From Gemmatimonadota bacterium (GTDB lineage Bacteria; Latescibacterota; UBA2968; UBA8231): 17,670 bases of DNA. Made by a program: the position numbers and the translations under genes. Where the stretch lies: positions 1 through 17,670 of the forward strand of contig JABHDC010000173.1 of NCBI GenBank assembly GCA_018673255.1. The letters are read 5' to 3'. Below, piece after piece: positions 8,011 through 15,569 of this stretch (position 1 is the first letter of the stretch; every line of letters starts with the position of its first letter). The notes below the pieces were generated by a model that was given only the letters and a program-made list of their open reading frames with translations, did no database searches and was not told the DNA's origin.

Positions 8011-10796
8011 TGCGATCTCTACGCCATCCTGTGCAGGGCAACTTGCTCGTGCGAGGCTGCTGCTTGGCTTGGTGTCTCATCGCCAGTCTTCAGATCTCTC
8101 CGGTGCGCTCGCAGCAATTCGACCCGCTTCGATCGACCAGTGGCAATCTCACGCCACGTTTTGAGATGGACTATATCTCTCCTGCCGTACACAAGTGGTA
8201 TGCGCCACGGAATCTGGCGCAGAGTTACGTTCGCCCCTGGTACGTCGAGAATTTCCGACACGCCGATCAGCTCTATTCACACTACGTGGAGCCCCAACTC
8301 GGCGGTGTGCAGGAATGGTATGACGGTTTTGGCCGCCGTCTCGGTGCAGGATGGCTCGTCTACGCGTGGGAGCAGGCGCAACCTGCTCGAAATGGCAGCG
8401 ACATCGAGTTTGGGTCCGTCTTCAACAGATTCTTCGACAACCTCATCGTCTCGGGTGATGAGGCGGGTGGCGGCAGTTATCGTCTGATGATCGGTCGTGA
8501 ACTCGGCGTCTATCTGACGCCACTGACCATGTTCAAGCCCGGATTCGACGGCCTGCGCCTGGATCATGCCACGGATCGGCTCGAATCGACGTTGCTCGTG
8601 TCCCGCCCCAGTCAACCCGGCAATGGCAGGCGTACGAATGCGACGCAGTTCTTTGGCGGTCACAGTCAGGTGCGCATGGCTGACAATGCGACCCTGGGCT
8701 TCACGTACATCAATGCCCACAATGCGAATACGGATCAGGAATTCTCGATCGGCAATCCGTTGAAGGGTACCCTCACGGCCGATCAGAATCGTTCTGTGTC
8801 GATGCTCTGGGTGAGGATTCGCGACGACTCGCCGACGAGCGACACTCATGGTGCCGTCGTCTATCGCCACGACATTGTGTTCACCGATACCAGTGGCAAC
8901 AAGATTCGTGGCAGTGATCTGGGCCTGTTACCGTCCATCGAGGGCGGGCGCGAGAGTGATGGTGCGCTGGTGGCCGATGGTTCGGAGACCCTTCTGCTTG
9001 CCTATGATCTTGCCGCGATGGGTGCACTGGGGCTGGAGACGAGTGCTGTGACGGGCGCAGTCATCGAGCTCGCCGTAGCTGATGACTATCGCATCGAACT
9101 GGCATCCGATCTGCAGACCGATGGCCAGCGACAGCCCCAGACCGTGTTTCTGCCCTATTCGAGGGCGGCGGGCAATGTTCAGGATCAGAGCAATGGCCGG
9201 GTTGTCAAACTCGACTATGGACTGCCCACGGCAAACGAGCTGATCGGTCTCAACTGGGACCTGATCGATTGGCGAGGCCTGTCGTTCCAGGGCGAATACG
9301 TGGCCAATCTGCAGCGTCGGCAATATCCGTCGCTTCTGTTGGACAGCGGCAAACATCACGAGGCGATCAAGCGCGCCTCCGCAACCTATGGCGTGGGTGC
9401 GTATCAGTGGCATCCTCTGACGCTGTTCGTCGAGGGTTTTTCCATCGATGACGACTACAGCACCAACTACTGGCTCACCCTGAGCAATGGGGTGATCCAA
9501 TATGATGCCCCGGTGCCCATGCTCTACGAATTCGTCGACGACGATGACGATTTCGACTCGGTCCCGGAGTGGCAACGGCCGTACCAGCTCTCGTCGAATG
9601 GCCTGGCCTGGCCCGGGGTGGATTCGAACAACGACAACATCTACGACTACAATCAGAACAACGATCCACGTCCTACGCGGGGGAATCGAAACACAGAGGA
9701 CGACCGGCCCTCCCTCAACTACATCACACCGGGACGACCGCCGTCACCACCACAGAACAGGAATCGCAATCTGATCCCTGACTACGCCGAGCCCTTCCTG
9801 CGATTCCGTTCCGATCGACCGGAATTCCTCTTCGGTCTGGACATGAATCACAATGGGATGGCTGACCCCTTCGAGAACGATCTGATCGCCGACTACCCGT
9901 ACAAGCCGGATCACCGTGGGTTCAACGCGCATCTCAAAGTCGACGTGACGCCGGAAGTGAGGTTGATCGGCGGGCGTCAGAGCATGCGGCTGATCAGTGG
10001 TGATGGACGCACCCGCTCATGGTATGGGATGCTGGCGTGGGAACAGGTGTGGGGACGCAACCGGATCCGCCTGTTCGACTTCGGTGCTTCAGTCCGGGAC
10101 GATATCGTCGATCACCTGCAGGTGTGGACCCAACCGATCGGCGCCGTGGGTCGGATGCGCGACGAGCCTGATGAACTGCCGGCGCAGGACACGTGGCGCA
10201 ATCTGTTGTATGCAGATCTCGAACAGCAATTCGGTGATGGATTGCGAGTCAGCCATCGGCTCAAGGTCGATCGATTCTGGCAGCGCCGGCCGCGGGCTCA
10301 GGTTGTGGCCGACGAGGGCCGCATGAGATCGGGATTTGTCGGCGTAATCAACCGGGCCGAGTGGACCCTGCCCATCGGGCTGGGTGTCGTGGAGCCTCGC
10401 TGGAAGAGTGAGTTTCGCCAGGACCGTCCATTCAGTTCGCGGCAGCCAACGGCGCGATCCATCGAGCAGGCAGCCTTCCTCATGTGGTCACAGCCGGTCT
10501 TCGCCGAACGCGCCAGCGTCAACTACCACGCCGGGTATGGTCGGCAGATCTTCGACTCGCAGATACAGCTGGGTTTCGAGTTGAGGCGGTTCTGGATGCT
10601 GGATGGAGAACGTGTAGATGAAGATCAAGACTTTCTGGGGCAGACGGTGATCTTCCAGCTCATCAACCGAACCGGTTATCTGGGATACCAGCTGGTCACC
10701 CGTGTCGGCCTGCAGTGGCAGCGGCGGAATCTGGAACACGCTGCCAAGGAGCAGGCATCCACCGTGTTCATCAGTATCAACGCGGGGCAGCGATGA
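8010..10796 (+). CDS. Large surface/outer-membrane protein C with calcium-loop-like motifs
   Basis: Predicted exported protein of 928 residues of unknown family, paralogous to E over its whole length. The signal peptide spans about 12-35 (LLVRGCCLAWCLIASLQIS). Motifs shared with E include KWYAP (62-66), GWLVYAW (114-120), YLTPLT (168-173), AAGNVQD (386-392), DYGLPTANELIG (402-413), YEFVDD (506-511), NLIPDY.EPFLRF, DRPEFLFG, SWYGML (670-675), DELPAQDTW (721-729), GVINRAEWTLP (778-788), PRWKSEFR (796-803) and TGYLGY (888-893). Residues 507-628 are acidic and contain Asp/Asn loops of the D-x-N-x-D/N-x-x-x-D kind, which suggests Ca2+ binding. After residue 640 the sequence is dominated by short amphipathic strand-like segments, so a C-terminal outer-membrane barrel is plausible but unproven. 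No TonB box or plug domain is evident. The ATG overlaps the stop of B. Confidence 0.84.
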   Translation: MRSLRHPVQGNLLVRGCCLAWCLIASLQISPVRSQQFDPLRSTSGNLTPRFEMDYISPAVHKWYAPRNLAQSYVRPWYVENFRHADQLYSHYVEPQLGGVQEWYDGFGRRLGAGWLVYAWEQAQPARNGSDIEFGSVFNRFFDNLIVSGDEAGGGSYRLMIGRELGVYLTPLTMFKPGFDGLRLDHATDRLESTLLVSRPSQPGNGRRTNATQFFGGHSQVRMADNATLGFTYINAHNANTDQEFSIGNPLKGTLTADQNRSVSMLWVRIRDDSPTSDTHGAVVYRHDIVFTDTSGNKIRGSDLGLLPSIEGGRESDGALVADGSETLLLAYDLAAMGALGLETSAVTGAVIELAVADDYRIELASDLQTDGQRQPQTVFLPYSRAAGNVQDQSNGRVVKLDYGLPTANELIGLNWDLIDWRGLSFQGEYVANLQRRQYPSLLLDSGKHHEAIKRASATYGVGAYQWHPLTLFVEGFSIDDDYSTNYWLTLSNGVIQYDAPVPMLYEFVDDDDDFDSVPEWQRPYQLSSNGLAWPGVDSNNDNIYDYNQNNDPRPTRGNRNTEDDRPSLNYITPGRPPSPPQNRNRNLIPDYAEPFLRFRSDRPEFLFGLDMNHNGMADPFENDLIADYPYKPDHRGFNAHLKVDVTPEVRLIGGRQSMRLISGDGRTRSWYGMLAWEQVWGRNRIRLFDFGASVRDDIVDHLQVWTQPIGAVGRMRDEPDELPAQDTWRNLLYADLEQQFGDGLRVSHRLKVDRFWQRRPRAQVVADEGRMRSGFVGVINRAEWTLPIGLGVVEPRWKSEFRQDRPFSSRQPTARSIEQAAFLMWSQPVFAERASVNYHAGYGRQIFDSQIQLGFELRRFWMLDGERVDEDQDFLGQTVIFQLINRTGYLGYQLVTRVGLQWQRRNLEHAAKEQASTVFISINAGQR
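9528..9893 (+). other. Acidic calcium-loop-like segment of protein C (residues 507-628)
   Basis: Protein positions: an acidic run at 509-517 (VDDDDDFDS), GVDSNNDNIYDYNQNND at 536-552, and GLDMNHNGMADPFEND at 609-624. The D-x-N-x-N/D-(G)-x-x-D spacing resembles EF-hand/dockerin or thrombospondin type-3 loops. A proline/arginine-rich insert at about 553-585, absent from E, separates the loops. Confidence 0.6.
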
Positions 10797-12715
10797 TGCG
10801 CCGACACACATGCAGGTGGATTCTCCTGCTGGGTTTCTTCTGCGCTCTGCCGAGCCAGGCGCAGATACGAACGCTTATCCTCGGCGATCGACTTGCGCCC
10901 TGGTCCGAAGGGGGGCCACCGGGTGGCGTGACACCGATCCGGCTGAGGATCGATGGATCCACGACCGTGCTGGACACGGGAAACACACCGGATCGAGATA
11001 TCGAGTTTGACCAACGGCCTGGTTGGATCAGCCCGGCATTCTTCGATGGCAGTGTCAACATCTCCGCACGCGTACTGGATCCCCCGGGGAGAATCAGGGC
11101 GCCGAATGTGCTCAATGTGGGTGTCGACCTGCTGCGGGCGCAGTTGGAGGGCACGATCAATGGCGACCACACGACTGCATTCGAACGGAAGCCGACAGTA
11201 TTCCAGCCCATTATGCCCGCCTTCGGCATTATCGTCCAACTCGATTTTGGCCGCCTGGTCGGCCTTGATCGTGTCGTCTTCTACCCAAGGGATACGGTCG
11301 TTCCTAATTCCCATTATCCCTTCGCGGCAGATTATCTCCGCGGTTATGAGTTGTGGTTGAATGACGAGATCCCCACGCCCACATCAGGAACGCCTGATCG
11401 CCTGATCGCGCGGACCTCCGAGAATGCGGAGCCGGTCGTGGAACTCTCCCTCCCGGCACAGTATGCGCGCATCGTGAAGCTGCGTTCGTTGAGCCCGGCA
11501 CCCTTTGAGATCGACGAGATCGAGGTGTATGGCTCGGGCTATTTCAACGAAGCCGTCTATTACACAAATCTCATCGACCTGGGTGATCGTGCGACGATCG
11601 GACCTATACGCTGGACCGAGGAGGCGGTGGGGCGGCCGGAATTCTCCGAGATGCATGTCCGCATGCGCACAGGGGACGATCTGATGCCCCTTGTGTTCTT
11701 CGAGCGATCCGTCTTTCTGGGTGAGTTACCAGAGGAGATCACCGCTGAAGAATACTGGGAACTGGAACCGGGCCGCCGCGGAGAGATTGTCGACGACCTG
11801 GTCGGGTGGAGCGAGTGGAAGTCGATCCGCCAGAACGAACTGACCACGGCCCGCAATCCACGCCGGTTTGTGCAATTCGAGGTGCGCTTCAATGGCAGGC
11901 TCCAGGATACTAGGCATCTGAGGACGATCGAGTTCGACTACCTGCGTCCGCCCCTGGCCGATACGTTGTGGGCCGAAGTCTTCCCACGTCTGGCGCAGCC
12001 TGAGGAACCTGCCAGCTTCCGATATGCTGTCCGGGTCCGCAGCAATGGCATCGTTCTCGGATTCGACCAACTGGAGGTCGACACGACGGTGCCGGTCACC
12101 GGAATTCGCAATGTGACTCTCGATGGTGAGCCGATCGACTATGAACTGCTCGACTCGCCTCCGGAGCTTATCCGCCTCGGTCTACCACTGATCCTGCGCG
12201 ATGGAGCCGTCCTGGAGTTCACCTTCGATCTGCCCGTGTTCCGTTTCGGTACGACATTCTCCGCCCGTGCGGTCAATCGCCGTTATCCTGAGGTGCCGCA
12301 GACTGTCGAGGCAGGCAACGCCACCGAATTCGGCCCGGGTGACCTGGCGGATCTGTCGGGTCTCTTCGTGGCGATCCCCGAGGCCCAGATTGGAAAGCTG
12401 GTGGGGCAGATCGCGCTCTCCACACCGGTGCTGACGCCGAATGGCGATGGGCTCAACGACGACCTACGCGTGGATTTTAACCTGCTACAGTTGATCGACA
12501 CCGTGCCGGTCTCATTTGAGATCTACGACCTGTCACGCCGGATGATTCGTCGTTTGCGGCTGGGCGAGATCGGACTCGGCCCGGCGATGTGTACGTGGGA
12601 TGGTCGCGACACGGCCGGTGATCTCCTGCCACCGGGGACCTATGTCTGGATCCTGCGGGTTCGAGCAGATGCTTTTGAAGAGCGGCACACCGGCACGGTG
12701 GCCGTCGTCTACTGA
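10796..12715 (+). CDS. Secreted discoidin-like/FlgD-Ig protein D
   Basis: Predicted exported protein of 639 residues, paralogue of A and B. Signal peptide MRRHTCRWILLLGFFCALPS with likely cleavage after SQA (residue 22). Discoidin-like module at about 75-250: a lead-in WISPAFFDGSVN, then FGIIVQLDFGRLVGLDRVVF (143-162) and FEIDEIEVYGSGY (237-249). Then VRMRTGDD (288-295), GWSEW (337-341) and RRFVQFEVRF (356-365); an Ig-like module from about 384 (LRPPLADTLWAEVFP) with FGTTFSARAVNRRYP (484-498); and the FlgD-like Ig domain at 543-639 (LTPNGDGLND, YDLSRRMIRR, WDGRDTAGD, PPGTYVWIL), ending VAVVY. ATG 10796 is preferred because it repeats the TGATG overlap of the other junctions; ATG 10793 directly before it is equally possible and has a GGGG run upstream. 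Its single mature cysteine (599) is the only one in the mature parts of all five operon proteins. Confidence 0.84.
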   Translation: MRRHTCRWILLLGFFCALPSQAQIRTLILGDRLAPWSEGGPPGGVTPIRLRIDGSTTVLDTGNTPDRDIEFDQRPGWISPAFFDGSVNISARVLDPPGRIRAPNVLNVGVDLLRAQLEGTINGDHTTAFERKPTVFQPIMPAFGIIVQLDFGRLVGLDRVVFYPRDTVVPNSHYPFAADYLRGYELWLNDEIPTPTSGTPDRLIARTSENAEPVVELSLPAQYARIVKLRSLSPAPFEIDEIEVYGSGYFNEAVYYTNLIDLGDRATIGPIRWTEEAVGRPEFSEMHVRMRTGDDLMPLVFFERSVFLGELPEEITAEEYWELEPGRRGEIVDDLVGWSEWKSIRQNELTTARNPRRFVQFEVRFNGRLQDTRHLRTIEFDYLRPPLADTLWAEVFPRLAQPEEPASFRYAVRVRSNGIVLGFDQLEVDTTVPVTGIRNVTLDGEPIDYELLDSPPELIRLGLPLILRDGAVLEFTFDLPVFRFGTTFSARAVNRRYPEVPQTVEAGNATEFGPGDLADLSGLFVAIPEAQIGKLVGQIALSTPVLTPNGDGLNDDLRVDFNLLQLIDTVPVSFEIYDLSRRMIRRLRLGEIGLGPAMCTWDGRDTAGDLLPPGTYVWILRVRADAFEERHTGTVAVVY

Positions 12716-15411
12716 TGGGAATAGCTGACTTGATGCTGATGGGGACGAGAAGGCGCTTGAGAGACCTCAGGACACGCTGGCAACCATGGGCGGCCCTGCT
12801 GATGGGCCTGCTGATGGTGGCAAGTGCCACTGCCCAGGACTACGGGGCGCGTCTTGGCACGGTGAAGCGAGGCGGTCGACTCAGCTTTGAGCCGACGGGT
12901 CCTGGAATCCTGTTCGATGCCCTGGATCCGGCACTGCGGAAGTGGTACGTGCCACAGGAACTGTATACAGAATATCAGTGGAAGCAGTGGAAATACACCA
13001 ACTACGCGAGACAATCCTACCAGCGCTACGTATCCACGAGCCTGGAAGGGGACTACTGGTATGACGCTTATGGCAATCTGCTGACACAGGGCTGGCTCAT
13101 CTACGACTGGCGACAGCAGAATCCGGCCCCCTTTGGCAGCGTGCTGGAGAAGTCGGACCGATTCAGTAAATGGTTCTCCAGCGTCGTGGTCGCCTCCGAT
13201 CACAAGGGACAGTCGCATTTTGCCATCACTGTAGGTACCGAGATTCGAGCAACCCTCACGCCGATGACCTTCTCCAAACCACGCTTCAATGGGGTGCAGT
13301 GGGACTTCGCTTCGGACAAATACACCACGACCCTGCTCGCTTCGCGGATCAGTGAACCGAATTCGCCGGGCAACCTGCCCGAGGGACGCACGAGCAATAC
13401 CAACCTCTTCGGGGGCCGCGCCGAGGCACAAGTCGGTGACTTCGCTCGGGTGGGCGCCACCTTTGTCAGTGCCCACCACTCCCTGTCGCAACTGGCGGCG
13501 CTCAATGGCAGCGTCTTCTCCGGAGCCCTGGCCGAGGGACAGAACGATGGCACCGTAACGCGTGTCGGCATCCGCATTACGGATGATTCACCAGCCGACG
13601 GCGAAGGCGGCGGTGCACTCTTTGCCAGTGACCTCGTCATCCATGATCGGCATGGGGGCATCTTCAGAGCCAGCGAGATCGGTTTCCGTCCCACAGTCGC
13701 GGGGGGATTTCAGCGGCCAGGATTCCTCGCAGCCGACGGCTTCGAAGAGATCTTCGTCACCTATGACTTCGGCAGTCGTACCTATACGGGGCCAGATCCC
13801 ACGGATATCAAACGCGTCGAGGTCGAATTGGTGCTGGCCAATGACTTCCGCGTCGATGTGGCATCCAATCGACAACTCAACGCCCGGGGCGCCGTCATCT
13901 TTCTGCCCGTGAGACAGGCAGCGGGCAACGTCAAGGATGGCTCGAATCAGCAGGTTCTGCAGTTCGATTACGGTGTGCCAACGGCGAACCAGCTCATGGG
14001 TTTCACCGTGGAGATGACGGATCTGCAGGGCCTGGATGGCTATCTGGAAGTTAACGTCAATCACCGGTTCACCCAGTATCCGAATCCCGCCTTTCAGCGG
14101 CACGAATCTGCGCGTGAGAGTGCGCTCGGATGGTTCCTGAATGTGTCCAGAAAGGACTATCCCTGGTTTGCCTTTCTGGAGGCCTTCCGTATCGATGCGG
14201 AGTATGCCACGTCTCTGACCGTCGTCGATGAGGACGGTGTGCCGGACTATGGGAATCCGCGGCGGATCTACGAATTCGTCGACGACAACGATGATGTCGA
14301 CAGGTTCCCGGATTGGACGCGCTCAGGATCGACGGCTGGTGACAAGGAGGTCTTCCCAGGGCTGGACGAGAACAACGATCGGATCTGGGACTTCAATCAG
14401 AATGACAATGAAGACCGGCCGAATCTCATCCCGGACTACGAGGAACCCTTCCTCCGGTACTTCACGGATCGACCGGAGTTCCTCTATGGTGTCGACGCCA
14501 ATCACAATGGGACCGTCGATCGATTCGAGAATGACGAATACGCCGATCTGCCGTATCGTCGCGATCAGAAGGGCTACAATCTCTATGGTGGTTTCTTCCT
14601 GGGCCCCGACCTGCGATTCACCGCGGGACGCTTGCGGGTAGAGCAGTTGTCGGACGACCGTCACAACCGGGCCTGGTATGGCATGCTCACTCTCGACACG
14701 GATCTCTCAGTCCTGGGCAGGGTGAGGGCCTTCCAGGATCTGAGGCGGGTTCGAGACACAATCGCCGATGACCTGTTCCAGTGGACCCAACGACCGAATA
14801 CGCGGGGGGATCTGGTTCTCACTCGCGACGAACTGCCGGCGCAGGATACGTGGGTGAACACCACCTGGCTGGGATTGAATCAGCGGCCGGTACCGGGGTT
14901 GAAACTGGAGCACAAGCTCAAGTGGCAATCCTGGAGGCAGCAGGATGCAGACCTGGAACTCGAATTGCGCGAACAACGTGACCGATCCTCGTTCTTCGGT
15001 TTGATCAACAAGGCCGAATACACGCTCAACGTCGGGAAATGGACCTTTGCACCACGATGGAAGAGTGAGTGGCGGCGCCAGACACCCGTGGTCACCACGC
15101 AAGCGCGTCGAGATGAGATCACGGAACTCTTCATGCTCGTTTCGCGACATCCGATTATGCATAGCAGTTTTGTTGAGGCTGGCCTCGAATACGAGGCCTT
15201 CCATCAGCGTCGCAAGCCATTGCCAGCCGGGGCCAATCCTTCGTTCAGGGGGATGACGACCACCGTGCAGATGACGAATCTGTCCGACTACCTTGGCTAC
15301 GTTCTGACGACGACGATCGGCTTCGAGATCACTCGAATCGATCTGGACTTTGAGCCGACGCAGACCCGGACCCGCGGTTTTGTTACGATCTATGCCGGTG
15401 TGGAACGCTGA
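12715..15411 (+). CDS. Large surface/outer-membrane protein E with calcium-loop-like motifs
   Basis: Predicted exported protein of 898 residues, full-length paralogue of C and last gene of the operon. Signal peptide within 1-40 (hydrophobic AALLMGLLMVASATA, cleavage after ATA at 40). Shared signatures are KWYVP (76-80), GWLIYDW (126-132), LTPMTF (181-186), AAGNVKD (402-408), DYGVPTANQLMG (418-429), YEFVDDNDD (519-527), NLIPDYEEPFLRY (570-582), DRPEFLYG (585-592), AWYGML (653-658), DELPAQDTW (705-713), LINKAEYTL (763-771), PRWKSEWR (780-787) and DYLGY (858-862). The acidic segment 520-611 carries three calcium-loop-like motifs. The C-terminal third looks like beta-strands, and the last residues, FVTIYAGVER, parallel VFISINAGQR of C. 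ATG 12715 overlaps the stop of D; Met7 or Met9 are alternative starts that would shorten a long basic n-region. No terminator is obvious after the stop. Confidence 0.84.
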   Translation: MGIADLMLMGTRRRLRDLRTRWQPWAALLMGLLMVASATAQDYGARLGTVKRGGRLSFEPTGPGILFDALDPALRKWYVPQELYTEYQWKQWKYTNYARQSYQRYVSTSLEGDYWYDAYGNLLTQGWLIYDWRQQNPAPFGSVLEKSDRFSKWFSSVVVASDHKGQSHFAITVGTEIRATLTPMTFSKPRFNGVQWDFASDKYTTTLLASRISEPNSPGNLPEGRTSNTNLFGGRAEAQVGDFARVGATFVSAHHSLSQLAALNGSVFSGALAEGQNDGTVTRVGIRITDDSPADGEGGGALFASDLVIHDRHGGIFRASEIGFRPTVAGGFQRPGFLAADGFEEIFVTYDFGSRTYTGPDPTDIKRVEVELVLANDFRVDVASNRQLNARGAVIFLPVRQAAGNVKDGSNQQVLQFDYGVPTANQLMGFTVEMTDLQGLDGYLEVNVNHRFTQYPNPAFQRHESARESALGWFLNVSRKDYPWFAFLEAFRIDAEYATSLTVVDEDGVPDYGNPRRIYEFVDDNDDVDRFPDWTRSGSTAGDKEVFPGLDENNDRIWDFNQNDNEDRPNLIPDYEEPFLRYFTDRPEFLYGVDANHNGTVDRFENDEYADLPYRRDQKGYNLYGGFFLGPDLRFTAGRLRVEQLSDDRHNRAWYGMLTLDTDLSVLGRVRAFQDLRRVRDTIADDLFQWTQRPNTRGDLVLTRDELPAQDTWVNTTWLGLNQRPVPGLKLEHKLKWQSWRQQDADLELELREQRDRSSFFGLINKAEYTLNVGKWTFAPRWKSEWRRQTPVVTTQARRDEITELFMLVSRHPIMHSSFVEAGLEYEAFHQRRKPLPAGANPSFRGMTTTVQMTNLSDYLGYVLTTTIGFEITRIDLDFEPTQTRTRGFVTIYAGVER
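14272..14547 (+). other. Acidic calcium-loop-like segment of protein E (residues 520-611)
   Basis: Contains EFVDDNDDVDRFPDW (520-534), GLDENNDRIWDFNQND (549-564) and GVDANHNGTVDRFEND (592-607). The last has the classic D-x-N-x-N-G-x-x-D loop spacing of dockerin/EF-hand sites. It aligns with residues 507-628 of protein C, although nucleotide identity is patchy, so this is an old and maintained feature. Confidence 0.62.
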
Positions 15412-15450
15412 GCGTGCGGCAGCTGCGAGGCCTCCGGCAAATGCCCTGCA

Positions 15451-15479
15451 TTGACAGGTCCGGGTTGTCAGCATACAAG
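15451..15479 (+). promoter_or_regulatory. Sigma70-like promoter for the Gfo/Idh/MocA gene
   Basis: A perfect TTGACA (15451-15456) is followed by a 17-base spacer and TACAAG (15474-15479, four of six). The expected start near 15486 leaves a leader of about 84 bases. An inverted repeat, TGACA (15452-15456) and TGTCA (15466-15470), overlaps the -35 and spacer and could be a repressor operator. Confidence 0.55.
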
Positions 15480-15553
15480 TTGGGTGAAATCGACCAACAT
15501 CACGGGCGCCGGAATGGGCGGTAGTCCCCATGCCGGTTGCCGGCAGAAACTTC

Positions 15554-15562
15554 AGAGGAGGA
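15554..15562 (+). promoter_or_regulatory. Strong ribosome binding site fixing the start of the oxidoreductase
   Basis: AGAGGAGGA lies 7 bases before ATG 15570. This decides against an in-frame ATG at 15537, whose extra 11 residues (MPAETSEEDTR) would lie upstream of the Rossmann fold. Confidence 0.8.
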
Positions 15563-15569
15563 TACACGT

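Noticed and set aside
12709..13491. 260-codon minus-strand open frame opposite the start of gene E
   Set aside because: Antisense to the signal peptide and the C-like N-terminal region of E. The product shows no recognisable family.
8010..15411. C and E as TonB-dependent receptors
   Set aside because: The length and beta-rich character invite this, but no TonB box, plug-domain motifs or terminal aromatic barrel signature is visible, and the central calcium-loop segment does not fit that family.
14707..15567. 286-codon minus-strand open frame overlapping gene E and the following spacer
   Set aside because: Antisense to the conserved C-terminal part of E, which aligns with C. No domain, signal peptide or ribosome binding site supports it.
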